Assembly (NCBI GenBank): GCA_964057225.1
Contig: OZ059895.1
Coordinates: 434,001-498,000, forward strand
Reading direction: 5' to 3'
Origin: Auanema rhodensis
Taxonomy: Eukaryota > Nematoda > Chromadorea > Rhabditida > Rhabditidae
Length of the DNA: 64,000 nt
Shown here: one piece after another, positions 1 to 11,064 of the stretch
Numbering within the stretch: position 1 is the first letter of the stretch
Layout of the letters: every line of letters begins with the position of its first letter
The notes under the pieces: generated by a model
Seen by the model: the letters and a program-made list of their open reading frames with translations, nothing else
What the model was told of the DNA's origin: nothing
Databases searched by the model: none
Translations under genes and position numbers: made by a program

Positions 1-2991
1 ATATAAGTTCACACTTATATCCTCGATTTTCACCCTGAAGAATTAATTTTTTCGTTGAATAACATTGTCCATCGTCTTTGCCTTGAAAAATGGAATCTAA
101 AAACATCTACTTTTTGCTAAATTATTTTGAAATTTTTCGAAAAAATTTTTGTCAAAATGTTTTTGGAAGCAATGTTGAGTGTACATGGAAACTCAACATA
201 CACTAATGCATCATTTTTCAAACGATCATAACTAATTTTTGTATCAAGCGTTTCTCAATGTAGTATAGTGCATTCGATGCGAATTTTTAAGCTGCGTCGA
301 TCTGTGTTATCAGATTTGCGCTAGCTTAAAAATGCACCGAGATATCAACTGATATAAGTTCACACTTATATCCTCGATTTTCACCCTGAAGAATTAATTT
401 TTTCGTTGAATAACATTGTCTATCGGCTTTGCCTTGAAAAATGGAATCTAAAAACATCTACTTTTCGCTAAATTATTTTGAAATTTTTCGAAAAAATTTT
501 TGTCAAAATGTTTTTGGAAGCAATGTTGAGTGTACATGGAAACTCAACATACACTAATGCATCATTTTTCAAACGATCATAACTAATTTTTGTATCAAGC
601 GTTTCTCAATGTAGTATAGTGCATTCGATGCGGATTTTTAAGCTGCGTCGATCTGTGTTATCAGATTTGCGCTAGCTTAAAAATGCACCGAGATATCAAC
701 TGATATAAGTTCACACTTATATCCTCGATTTTCACCCTGAAGAATTAATTTTTTCGTTGAATAACATTGTCCATTGTCTTTGCCTTGAAAAAAGGAATCT
801 AAAAACATCTACTTTTTGCTAAATTATTTTGAAATTTTTCGAAAAAATTTTTGTCAAAATGTTTTTGGAAGCAATGTTGAGTGTACATGGAAACTCAACA
901 TACACTAATGCATCATTTTTCAAACGATCATAACTAATTTTTGTATTAAGCGTTTCTCAATGTAGTATAGTGCATTCGATGCGGATTTTTAAGCTGCGTC
1001 GATCTGTGTTATCAGATTTGCGCTAGCTTAAAAATGCACCGAGATATCAACTGATATAAGTTCACACTTATATCCTCAATTTTCACCCTGAAGAATTAAT
1101 TTTTTCGTTGAATAACATTGTCCATCGTCTTTGCCTTGAAAAATGGAATCTAAAAACATCTACTTTTTGCTAAATTATTTTGAAATTTTTCGAAAAAATT
1201 TTTGTCAAAATGTTTTTGGAAGCAATGTTGAGTGTACATGGAAACTCAACATACACTAATGCATCATTTTTCAAACGATCATAACTAATTTTTGTATTAA
1301 GCGTTTCTCAATGTAGTATAGTGCATTCGATGCGGATTTTTAAGCTGCGTCGATCTGTGTTATCAGATTTGCGCTAGCTTAAAAATGCACCGAGATATCA
1401 ACTGATATAAGTTCACACTTATATCCTCAATTTTCACCCTGAAGAATTAATTTTTTCGTTGAATAACATTGTCCATCGTCTTTGCCTTGAAAAATGGAAT
1501 CTAAAAACATCTACTTTTTGCTAAATTATTTTGAAATTTTTCGAAAAAATTTTTGTCAAAATGTTTTTGGAAGCAATGTTGAGTGTACATGGAAACTCAA
1601 CATACACTAATGCATCATTTTTCAAACGATCATAACTAATTTTTGTATCAAGCGTTTCTCAATGTAGTATAGTGCATTCGATGCGGATTTTTAAGCTGCG
1701 TCGATCTGTGTTATCAGATTTGCGCTAGCTTAAAAATGCACCGAGATATCAACTGATATAAGTTCACACTTATATCCTCGATTTTCACCCTGAAGAATTA
1801 ATTTTTTCGTTGAATAACATTGTCCATTGTCTTTGCCTTGAAAAAAGGAATCTAAAAACATCTACTTTTTGCTAAATTATTTTGAAATTTTTCGAAAAAA
1901 TTTTTGTCAAAATGTTTTTGGAAGCAATGTTGAGTGTACATGGAAACTCAACATACACTAATGCATCATTTTTCAAACGATCATAACTAATTTTTGTATT
2001 AAGCGTTTCTCAATGTAGTATAGTGCATTCGATGCGGATTTTTAAGCTGCGTCGATCTGTGTTATCAGATTTGCGCTAGCTTAAAAATGCACCGAGATAT
2101 CAACTGATATAAGTTCACACTTATATCCTCAATTTTCACCCTGAAGAATTAATTTTTTCGTTGAATAACATTGTCCATCGTCTTTGCCTTGAAAAATGGA
2201 ATCTAAAAACATCTACTTTTTGCTAAATTATTTTGAAATTTTTCGAAAAAATTTTTGTCAAAATGTTTTTGGAAGCAATGTTGAGTGTACATGGAAACTC
2301 AACATACACTAATGCATCATTTTTCAAACGATCATAACTAATTTTTGTATTAAGCGTTTTTCAATGTAGTATAGTGCATTCGATGCGGATTTTTAAGCTG
2401 CGTCGATCTGTGTTATCAGATTTGCGCTAGCTTAAAAATGCACCGAGATATCAACTGATATAAGTTCACACTTATATCCTCAATTTTCACCCTGAAGAAT
2501 TAATTTTTTCGTTGAATAACATTGTCCATCGTCTTTGCCTTGAAAAATGGAATCTAAAAACATCTACTTTTTGCTAAATTATTTTGAAATTTTTCGAAAA
2601 AATTTTTGTCAAAATGTTTTTGGAAGCAATGTTGAGTGTACATGGAAACTCAACATACACTAATGCATCATTTTTCAAACGATCATAACTAATTTTTGTA
2701 TTAAGCGTTTCTCAATGTAGTATAGTGCATTCGATGCGGATTTTTAAGCTGCGTCGATCTGTGTTATCAGATTTGCGCTAGCTTAAAAATGCACCGAGAT
2801 ATCAACTGATATAAGTTCACACTTATATCCTCAATTTTCACCCTGAAGAATTAATTTTTTCGTTGAATAACATTGTCCATCGTCTTTGCCTTGAAAAATG
2901 GAATCTAAAAACATCTACTTTTTGCTAAATTATTTTGAAATTTTTCGAAAAAATTTTTGTCAAAATGTTTTTGGAAGCAATGTTGAGTGTA
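1..2991 (-). repeat. Left block: about 8.5 satellite units in inverted orientation
   Basis: This block reads as the reverse complement of the rest of the window. It holds a partial unit (1-232), seven complete units (233-2689) and a unit cut 49 bp short at the inversion point (2690-2991). Most units combine the spacer variant CCATTTTTCAAGG with ATTGAGG, and two combine CCTTTTTTCAAGG with GACAATGG (both read in unit orientation). I did not see either combination in the right block. Nearly all units keep GCTAGC and ACAGATCG. The unit near 352-702 has private changes (CTATCGGC, TTTTCGC). The block therefore looks separately homogenised rather than a mirror copy of the units just right of the junction. 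Confidence 0.95.
703..2808 (-). repeat. Trimeric higher-order repeat, two copies (703-1755 and 1756-2808)
   Basis: Units starting at 703 and 1756 share a pair of markers (CCATTGTC plus a run of six A before GG, as read on the + strand) that the following two units lack; those have CCTCAAT and CCATCGTC instead. The pattern repeats after 1053 bp, three units. The copies differ at a few sites: one has TGTATCAAG, and another has TTTTTCAATG in place of TTCTCAATG. This is a small higher-order repeat confined to the left block. Confidence 0.7.
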
Positions 2992-3089
2992 GTTATGATC
3001 GTTTGAAAAATGATGCATTAGTGTATGTTGAGTTTCCATGTACACTCAACATTGCTTCCAAAAACATTTTGACAAAAATTTTTTCGAAA
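2943..3089. repeat. Array inversion junction with perfect 49-bp inverted arms
   Basis: The left block stops after GTTGAGTGTA at 2991, unit position 50 in its own orientation, and joins directly to unit position 1 (GTTATGATCG) of the right block at 2992. Bases 2943-2991 are the exact reverse complement of 3041-3089. The spacer 2992-3040 is the first 49 bp of the right-hand unit, the piece the truncated left unit lacks. The dinucleotide TA at 2990-2991 fits both orientations, so the join has at most 2 bp of microhomology. Beyond 49 bp the arms continue as an imperfect dyad: the first mismatch is CGAAAA against CGAAAC, then the spacer types differ. A real inversion and an assembly mis-join both remain possible; the high copy similarity makes this hard to settle from one sequence. 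Confidence 0.9.
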
Positions 3090-3375
3090 CATTTCAAAAT
3101 AATTTAGCAAAAAGTAGATGTTTTTAGATTCCTTTTTTTGAGGCAAAGACGATGGACAATGTTATTCAACGAAAAAATTAATTCTTCAGGGTGAAAATTG
3201 AGGATATAAGTGTGAACTTATATCAGTTGATATCTCGGTGCATTTTTAAGCTAGCGCAAATCTGATAACACAATTCGACGCAGCTTAAAAATCCGCATCG
3301 AATGCACTATACTACATTGAGAAACGCTTAATACAAAAATTAGTTATGATCGTTTGAAAAATGATGCATTAGTGT

Positions 3376-3403
3376 ATGTTGAGTTTCCATGTACACTCAA
3401 CAT
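3376..3403. repeat. Unit-internal inverted repeat, 9-bp stem and 10-nt loop
   Basis: ATGTTGAGT and ACTCAACAT are exact reverse complements separated by TTCCATGTAC. The element recurs in nearly every unit; exceptions include units with CTCAAAATTGC (for example at 42304 and 45112), which lose one pair. A competing, overlapping pairing of AGTGTA (3371-3376) with TACACT (3392-3397), loop 15 nt, uses part of the same bases, so the two hairpins exclude each other. The inversion at 2991/2992 breaks one copy inside this element. Confidence 0.8.
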
Positions 3404-3508
3404 TGCTTCCAAAAACATTTTGACAAAAATTTTTTCGAAACATTTCAAAATAATTTAGCAAAAAGTAGATGTTTTTAGATTCCTTTTTTTGAGGCAAAGA
3501 CGATGGAC

Positions 3509-3525
3509 AATGTTATTCAACGAAA
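3509..3525 (-). other. CENP-B-box-like 17-mer (partial match)
   Basis: On the minus strand this reads TTTCGTTGAATAACATT. Against the mammalian CENP-B box YTTCGTTGGAARCGGGA it matches the YTTCGTTG start, one A and the R, but lacks the CGGG that completes the essential core (five of nine core bases). The stretch is present in almost every unit on either side of the inversion; units with GAAAAAAATG keep it too, and a few change one base (GTCATTC). It may be a chance match in AT-rich DNA, and the host may have no CENP-B homologue. Confidence 0.3.
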
Positions 3526-3553
3526 AAATTAATTCTTCAGGGTGAAAATTGAG

Positions 3554-3575
3554 GATATAAGTGTGAACTTATATC
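3554..3575. repeat. Unit-internal inverted repeat, 9-bp stem and 4-nt loop
   Basis: GATATAAGT and ACTTATATC are exact reverse complements around a GTGA loop. The element is intact in most units. A subfamily common between 52483 and 63016 has GATATATGT in the left arm, which puts a mismatch in the stem; single units also carry GATATAATT (26509) or GATATAAAT (42655, 45463). Its length and short loop favour hairpin or cruciform extrusion in supercoiled DNA, which is inference. Confidence 0.8.
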
Positions 3576-3592
3576 AGTTGATATCTCGGTGC

Positions 3593-3643
3593 ATTTTTAA
3601 GCTAGCGCAAATCTGATAACACAGATCGACGCAGCTTAAAAAT
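3593..3643. repeat. 51-nt extended imperfect palindrome within the unit
   Basis: The outer arms ATTTTTAAGCT (3593-3603) and AGCTTAAAAAT (3633-3643) are exact 11-bp reverse complements. Inside, after one bulged A, GCG pairs with CGC; then CAA faces CGA, where only part can pair; then ATCTG pairs with CAGAT around an ATAACA loop. That gives 19 paired positions in 51 nt. It recurs in every unit. Changes from AAGCT to AAGTT put a G opposite T (a wobble pair if transcribed), and CAGAT to CAAAT loses one inner pair. The AGCTTAAAAAT arm is nearly invariant; exceptions are CTTGAAAAT at 15277 and 15979 units, TTAAAACTCC at 42655, 43357, 45463 and 46165 units, and GCAACTT in the 54238 unit. Confidence 0.8.
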
Positions 3644-6600
3644 CCGCATCGAATGCACTATACTACATTGAGAAACGCTTAATACAAAAATTAGTTATGA
3701 TCGTTTGAAAAATGATGCATTAGTGTATGTTGAGTTTCCATGTACACTCAACATTGCTTCCAAAAACATTTTGACAAAAATTTTTTCGAAAAATTTCAAA
3801 ATAATTTAGCAAAAAGTAGATGTTTTTAAATTCCTTTTTTTGAGGCAAAGACGATGGACAATGTTATTCAACGAAAAAATTAATTCTTCAGGGTGAAAAT
3901 TGAGGATATAAGTGTGAACTTATATCAGTTGATAACTCGGTGCATTTTTAAGTTAGCGCAAATCTGATAACACAGATCGACGCAGCTTAAAAATCCGCAT
4001 CGAATGCACTATACTACATTGAGAAACGCTTAATACAAAAATTAGTTATGATCGTTTGAAAAATGATGCATTAGTGTATGTTGAGTTTCCATGTACACTC
4101 AACATTGCTTCCAAAAACATTTTGACAAAAATTTTTTCGAAACATTTCAAAATAATTTAGCAAAAAGTAGATGTTTTTAGATTCCTTTTTTTGAGGCAAA
4201 GACGATGGACAATGTTATTCAACGAAAAAATTAATTCTTCAGGGTGAAAATTGAGGATATAAGTGTGAACTTATATCAGTTGATATCTCGGTGCATTTTT
4301 AAGCTAGCGCAAATCTGATAACACAGATCGACGCAGCTTAAAAATCCGCATCGAATGCACTATACTACATTGAGAAACGCTTAATACAAAAATTAGTTAT
4401 GATCGTTTGAAAAATGATGCATTAGTGTATGTTGAGTTTCCATGTACACTCAACATTGCTTCCAAAAACATTTTGACAAAAAGTTTTTCGAAAAATTTCA
4501 AAATAATTTAGCGAAAAGTAGATGTTTTTAGATTTCTTTTTTCAAGGCAAAGACGATGGACAATGTTATTCAACGAAAAAATTAATTCTTCAGGGTGAAA
4601 ATCGAGGATATAAGTGTGAACTTATATCAGTTGATATCTCGGTGCATTTTTAAGATAGCGCAAATCTGATAACACAGATCGACGCAGCTTAAAAATCCGC
4701 ATCGAGTGCACTATACTACATTGAGAAACGCTTAATACAAAAATTAGTTTTGATCGTTTGAAAAATGATGCATTAGTGTATGTTGAGTTTCCATGTACAC
4801 TCAACATTGCTTCCAAAAACATTTTGACAAAAATTTTTTCGAAAAATTTCAGAATAATTTAGCAAAAAGTAGATGTTTTTAGATTCCATTTTTCAAAGCA
4901 AAGACGATGGACAATGTTATTCAACGAAAAAATTAATTCTTCAGGGTGAAAATCGAGGATATAAGTGTGAACTTATATCAGTTGATATCTCGGTGCATTT
5001 TTAAGTTAGCGCAAATCTGATAACACAGATCGACGCAGCTTAAAAATCCGCATCGAATGCACTATACTACATTGAGAAACGCTTAATACAAAAATTAGTT
5101 ATGATCGTTTGAAAAATGATGCATTAGTGTATGTTGAGTTTCCATGTACACTCAACATTGCTTCCAAAAACATTTTGACAAAAATTTTTTCGAAACATTT
5201 CAAAATAATTTAGCAAAAAGTAGATGTTTTTAGATTCCTTTTTTTGAGGCAAAGACGATGGACAATGTTATTCAACGAAAAAATTAATTCTTCAGGGTGA
5301 AAATTGAGGATATAAGTGTGAACTTATATCAGTTGATATCTCGGTGCATTTTTAAGCTAGCGCAAATCTGATAACACAATTCGACGCAGCTTAAAAATCC
5401 GCATCGAATGCACTATACTACATTGAGAAACGCTTAATACAAAAATTAGTTATGATCGTTTGAAAAATGATGCATTAGTGTATGTTGAGTTTCCATGTAC
5501 ACTCAACATTGCTTCCAAAAACATTTTGACAAAAATTTTTTCGAAACATTTCAAAATAATTTAGCAAAAAGTAGATGTTTTTAGATTCCTTTTTTTGAGG
5601 CAAAGACGATGGACAATGTTATTCAACGAAAAAATTAATTCTTCAGGGTGAAAATTGAGGATATAAGTGTGAACTTATATCAGTTGATATCTCGGTGCAT
5701 TTTTAAGCTAGCGCAAATCTGATAACACAGATCGACGCAGCTTAAAAATCCGCATCGAATGCACTATACTACATTGAGAAACGCTTAATACAAAAATTAG
5801 TTATGATCGTTTGAAAAATGATGCATTAGTGTATGTTGAGTTTCCATGTACACTCAACATTGCTTCCAAAAACATTTTGACAAAAATTTTTTCGAAAAAT
5901 TTCAAAATAATTTAGCAAAAAGTAGATGTTTTTAAATTCCTTTTTTTGAGGCAAAGACGATGGACAATGTTATTCAACGAAAAAATTAATTCTTCAGGGT
6001 GAAAATTGAGGATATAAGTGTGAACTTATATCAGTTGATAACTCGGTGCATTTTTAAGTTAGCGCAAATCTGATAACACAGATCGACGCAGCTTAAAAAT
6101 CCGCATCGAATGCACTATACTACATTGAGAAACGCTTAATACAAAAATTAGTTATGATCGTTTGAAAAATGATGCATTAGTGTATGTTGAGTTTCCATGT
6201 ACACTCAACATTGCTTCCAAAAACATTTTGACAAAAAGTTTTTCGAAAAATTTCAAAATAATTTAGCGAAAAGTAGATGTTTTTAGATTTCTTTTTTCAA
6301 GGCAAAGACGATGGACAATGTTATTCAACGAAAAAATTTATTCTTCAGGGTGAAAATCGAGGATATAAGTGTGAACTTATATCAGTTGATATCTCGGTGC
6401 ATTTTTAAGATAGCGCAAATCTGATAACACAGATCGACGCAGCTTAAAAATCCGCATCGAGTGCACTATACTACATTGAGAAACGCTTAATACAAAAATT
6501 AGTTTTGATCGTTTGAAAAATGATGCATTAGTGTATGTTGAGTTTCCATGTACACTCAACATTGCTTCCAAAAACATTTTGACAAAAATTTTTTCGAAAA

Positions 6601-6852
6601 ATTTCAAAATAATTTAGCAAAAAGTAGATGTTTTCAGATTCCATTTTTCAAAGCAAAGACGATGGACAATGTTATTCAACGAAAAAATTAATTCTTCAGG
6701 GTGAAAATCGAGGATATAAGTGTGAACTTATATCAGTTGATATCTCGGTGCATTTTTAAGTTAGCGCAAATCTGATAACACAGATCGACGCAGCTTAAAA
6801 ATCCGCATCGAATGCACTATACTACATTGAGAAACGCTTAATACAAAAATTA

Positions 6853-8256
6853 GTTATGATCGTTTGAAAAATTATGCATTAGTGTATGTTGAGTTTCCAT
6901 GTACACTCAACATTGCTTCCAAAAACATTTTGACAAAAATTTTTTCGAAACATTTCAAAATAATTTAGCAAAAAGTAGATGTTTTTAGATTCCTTTTTTT
7001 GAGGCAAAGACGATGGACAATGTTATTCAACGAAAAAATTAATTCTTCAGGGTGAAAATTGAGGATATAAGTGTGAACTTATATCAGTTGATATCTCGGT
7101 GCATTTTTAAGCTAGCGCAAATCTGATAACACAGATCGACGCAGCTTAAAAATCCGCATCGAATGCACTATACTACATTGAGAAACGCTTAATACAAAAA
7201 TTAGTTATGATCGTTTGAAAAATGATGCATTAGTGTATGTTGAGTTTCCATGTACACTCAACATTGCTTCCAAAAACATTTTGACAAAAATTTTTTCGAA
7301 ACATTTCAAAATAATTTAGCAAAAAGTAGATGTTTTTAGATTCCTTTTTTTGAGGCAAAGACGATGGACAATGTTATTCAACGAAAAAATTAATTCTTCA
7401 GGGTGAAAATTGAGGATATAAGTGTGAACTTATATCAGTTGATATCTCGGTGCATTTTTAAGCTAGCGCAAATCTGATAACACAGATCGACGCAGCTTAA
7501 AAATCCGCATCGAATGCACTATACTACATTGAGAAACGCTTAATACAAAAATTAGTTATGATCGTTTGAAAAATGATGCATTAGTGTATGTTGAGTTTCC
7601 ATGTACACTCAACATTGCTTCCAAAAACATTTTGACAAAAAGTTTTTCGAAAAATTTCAAAATAATTTAGCAAAAAGTAGATGTTTTTAGATTCCTTTTT
7701 TCAAAGCAAAGACGATGGACAATGTTATTCAACGAAAAAATTAATTCTTCAGGGTGAAAATCGAGGATATAAGTGTGAACTTATATCAGTTGATATCTCG
7801 GTGCATTTTTAAGCTAGCGCAAATCTGATAACACAGATCGACGCAGCTTAAAAATCCGCATCGAATGCACTATACTACATTGAGAAACGCTTAATACAAA
7901 AATTAGTTATGATCGTTTGAAAAATGATGCATTAGTGTATGTTGAGTTTCCATGTACACTCAACATTGCTTCCAAAAACATTTTGACAAAAATTTTTTCG
8001 AAACATTTCAAAATAATTTAGCAAAAAGTAGATGTTTTTAGATTCCTTTTTTTGAGGCAAAGACGATGGACAATGTTATTCAACGAAAAAATTAATTCTT
8101 CAGGGTGAAAATTGAGGATATAAGTGTGAACTTATATCAGTTGATATCTCGGTGCATTTTTAAGCTAGCGCAAATCTGATAACACAATTCGACGCAGCTT
8201 AAAAATCCGCATCGAATGCACTATACTACATTGAGAAACGCTTAATACAAAAATTA
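6853..8256 (+). repeat. Four satellite units, mainly T7-GAGG type
   Basis: Units at 6853 and 7204 are GAGG types, and the first has a private GAAAAATTATG. The unit at 7555 combines AAAAAGTTTTTCG with CCTTTTTTCAAAGC, a type seen again at 11416 and 13522. The unit at 7906 carries CAATTCG. No other feature is visible. Confidence 0.7.
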
Positions 8257-10362
8257 GTTATGATCGTTTGAAAAATGATGCATTAGTGTATGTTGAGTTT
8301 CCATGTACACTCAACATTGCTTCCAAAAACATTTTGACAAAAATTTTTTCGAAACATTTCAAAATAATTTAGCAAAAAGTAGATGTTTTTAGATTCCTTT
8401 TTTTGAGGCAAAGACGATGGACAATGTTATTCAACGAAAAAATTAATTCTTCAGGGTGAAAATTGAGGATATAAGTGTGAACTTATATCAGTTGATATCT
8501 CGGTGCATTTTTAAGCTAGCGCAAATCTGATAACACAGATCGACGCAGCTTAAAAATCCGCATCGAATGCACTATACTACATTGAGAAACGCTTAATACA
8601 AAAATTAGTTTTGATCGTTTGAAAAATGATGCATTAGTGTATGTTGAGTTTCCATGTACACTCAACATTGCTTCCAAAAACATTTTGACAAAAATTTTTT
8701 CGAAAAATTTCAAAATAATTTAGCAAAAAGTAGATGTTTTTAAATTCCTTTTTTTGAGGCAAAGACGATGGACAATGTTATTCAACGAAAAAATTAATTC
8801 TTCAGGGTGAAAATTGAGGATATAAGTGTGAACTTATATCAGTTGATAACTCGGTGCATTTTTAAGTTAGCGCAAATCTGATAACACAGATCGACGCAGC
8901 TTAAAAATCCGCATCGAATGCACTATACTACATTGAGAAACGCTTAATACAAAAATTAGTTATGATCGTTTGAAAAATGATGCATTAGTGTATGTTGAGT
9001 TTCCATGTACACTCAACATTGCTTCCAAAAACATTTTGACAAAAATTTTTTCGAAACATTTCAAAATAATTTAGCAAAAAGTAGATGTTTTTAGATTCCT
9101 TTTTTTGAGGCAAAGACGATGGACAATGTTATTCAACGAAAAAATTAATTCTTCAGGGTGAAAATTGAGGATATAAGTGTGAACTTATATCAGTTGATAT
9201 CTCGGTGCATTTTTAAGCTAGCGCAAATCTGATAACACAGATCGACGCAGCTTAAAAATCCGCATCGAATGCACTATACTACATTGAGAAACGCTTAATA
9301 CAAAAATTAGTTTTGATCGTTTGAAAAATGATGCATTAGTGTATGTTGAGTTTCCATGTACACTCAACATTGCTTCCAAAAACATTTTGACAAAAATTTT
9401 TTCGAAAAATTTCAAAATAATTTAGCAAAAAGTAGATGTTTTTAAATTCCTTTTTTTGAGGCAAAGACGATGGACAATGTTATTCAACGAAAAAATTAAT
9501 TCTTCAGGGTGAAAATTGAGGATATAAGTGTGAACTTATATCAGTTGATAACTCGGTGCATTTTTAAGTTAGCGCAAATCTGATAACACAGATCGACGCA
9601 GCTTAAAAATCCGCATCGAATGCACTATACTACATTGAGAAACGCTTAATACAAAAATTAGTTATGATCGTTTGAAAAATGATGCATTAGTGTATGTTGA
9701 GTTTCCATGTACACTCAACATTGCTTCCAAAAACATTTTGACAAAAATTTTTTCGAAACATTTCAAAATAATTTAGCAAAAAGTAGATGTTTTTAGATTC
9801 CTTTTTTTGAGGCAAAGACGATGGACAATGTTATTCAACGAAAAAATTAATTCTTCAGGGTGAAAATTGAGGATATAAGTGTGAACTTATATCAGTTGAT
9901 ATCTCGGTGCATTTTTAAGCTAGCGCAAATCTGATAACACAGATCGACGCAGCTTAAAAATCCGCATCGAATGCACTATACTACATTGAGAAACGCTTAA
10001 TACAAAAATTAGTTATGATCGTTTGAAAAATGATGCATTAGTGTATGTTGAGTTTCCATGTACACTCAACATTGCTTCCAAAAACATTTTGACAAAAATT
10101 TTTTCGAAAAATTTCAAAATAATTTAGCAAAAAGTAGATGTTTTTAAATTCCTTTTTTTGAGGCAAAGACGATGGACAATGTTATTCAACGAAAAAATTA
10201 ATTCTTCAGGGTGAAAATTGAGGATATAAGTGTGAACTTATATCAGTTGATAACTCGGTGCATTTTTAAGTTAGCGCAAATCTGATAACACAGATCGACG
10301 CAGCTTAAAAATCCGCATCGAATGCACTATACTACATTGAGAAACGCTTAATACAAAAATTA
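8257..10362 (+). repeat. Dimeric higher-order repeat, three copies of 702 bp
   Basis: A GAGG/ATATCTC unit alternates with an AAATTCC/GATAACTC/AAGTTAG unit three times (8257, 8959 and 9661). In the first two dimers the second unit starts GTTTTGATC; in the third it starts GTTATGATC. The dimer is the clearest short-period order in the left third of the array. Confidence 0.75.
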
Positions 10363-11064
10363 GTTATGATCGTTTGAAAAATGATGCATTAGTGTATGTT
10401 GAGTTTCCATGTACACTCAACATTGCTTCCAAAAACATTTTGACAAAAAGTTTTTCGAAAAATTTCAAAATAATTTAGCGAAAAGTAGATGTTTTTAGAT
10501 TTCTTTTTTCAAGGCAAAGACGATGGACAATGTTATTCAACGAAAAAATTAATTCTTCAGGGTGAAAATCGAGGATATAAGTGTGAACTTATATCAGTTG
10601 ATATCTCGGTGCATTTTTAAGATAGCGCAAATCTGATAACACAGATCGACGCAGCTTAAAAATCCGCATCGAGTGCACTATACTACATTGAGAAACGCTT
10701 AATACAAAAATTAGTTTTGATCGTTTGAAAAATGATGCATTAGTGTATGTTGAGTTTCCATGTACACTCAACATTGCTTCCAAAAACATTTTGACAAAAA
10801 TTTTTTCGAAAAATTTCAAAATAATTTAGCAAAAAGTAGATGTTTTTAGATTCCATTTTTCAAAGCAAAGACGATGGACAATGTTATTCAACGAAAAAAT
10901 TAATTCTTCAGGGTGAAAATCGAGGATATAAGTGTGAACTTATATCAGTTGATATCTCGGTGCATTTTTAAGTTAGCGCAAATCTGATAACACAGATCGA
11001 CGCAGCTTAAAAATCCGCATCGAATGCACTATACTACATTGAGAAACGCTTAATACAAAAATTA
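10363..11064 (+). repeat. Two units: AAGATAG/GAGTGC type then GTTTTGATC type
   Basis: This pair repeats the pair at 4396-5097 and 6151-6852, with the same GCGAAAAG, AAGATAG and GAGTGC markers followed by a CAAAGC unit that starts GTTTTGATC. Nothing else is seen in the segment. Confidence 0.65.

Larger units (their letters stand above)
3343..3693 (+). repeat. Representative 351-bp satellite unit
   Basis: This complete unit carries the common variants of the left third of the array: GTTATGATC start, GCATTAG, CGAAACATTT, T7-GAGG, ATTGAGG, AAGCTAG, CAGATCG and CCGCATCGAATGC. Hand count gives 110 G or C in 351 bases. Its landmarks are a hairpin at unit positions 34-61, a variable AT-rich spacer at about 81-150, a CENP-B-box-like stretch on the minus strand at 167-183, a short dyad at 212-233 and a long imperfect palindrome at 251-301. 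No translation of the unit resembles a known protein, and stop codons occur in every frame. A unit of this length is about twice a typical nucleosome repeat, but phasing is not something the sequence can show. Confidence 0.9.
2992..6852 (+). repeat. Two near-copies of a 5/6-unit block
   Basis: Units at 2992-5097 run in the order: CAATTCG-marked GAGG unit, GAGG unit, AAATTCC/GATAACTC unit, GAGG unit, AAGATAG/GAGTGC unit, CAAAGC unit starting GTTTTGATC. Units at 5098-6852 repeat this order without the fourth member. The copies share several rare markers (CAATTCG, GATAACTC, GCGAAAAG, AAGATAG). The one-unit difference is what unequal exchange would produce. Confidence 0.75.

Noticed and set aside
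2898-3107. 69-codon open frame across the inversion point
   Set aside because: It starts in a left-block unit and ends in a right-block unit, so it exists only because the two orientations meet. Its two ends derive from the two strands of the same repeat, and it resembles no protein.
3361-3420. tRNA, promoter or terminator signals in the hairpin regions
   Set aside because: The hairpins lack a tRNA-like fold or box motifs, and T runs next to stems are expected in AT-rich repeats.
3509-3525. Complete, functional CENP-B box
   Set aside because: The CGGG part of the core is missing, so only a partial likeness is reported.
3576-3603. Possible ancient half-unit duplication (AGTTGATATCTCGG against AGTTATGATCG)
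   Set aside because: The resemblance is short, needs gaps and is not at half the unit length; it could be chance in AT-rich DNA.
3343-3693. Identity with a named satellite (for example Tribolium TCAST or Drosophila 359-bp)
   Set aside because: Unit length and AT content are similar, but I cannot recall a sequence match and could not search; a BLAST or satellite-database comparison would decide.
6377-6607. Recurrent minus-strand open frames of 65-76 codons (also near 4622, 8516, 9218, 10589, 11675, 13781 and 19046)
   Set aside because: They appear only in units where GTTATGATC has become GTTTTGATC, which removes a stop. They are copies of one repeat phase, are closed by stops in neighbouring units, and have no recognisable domain.
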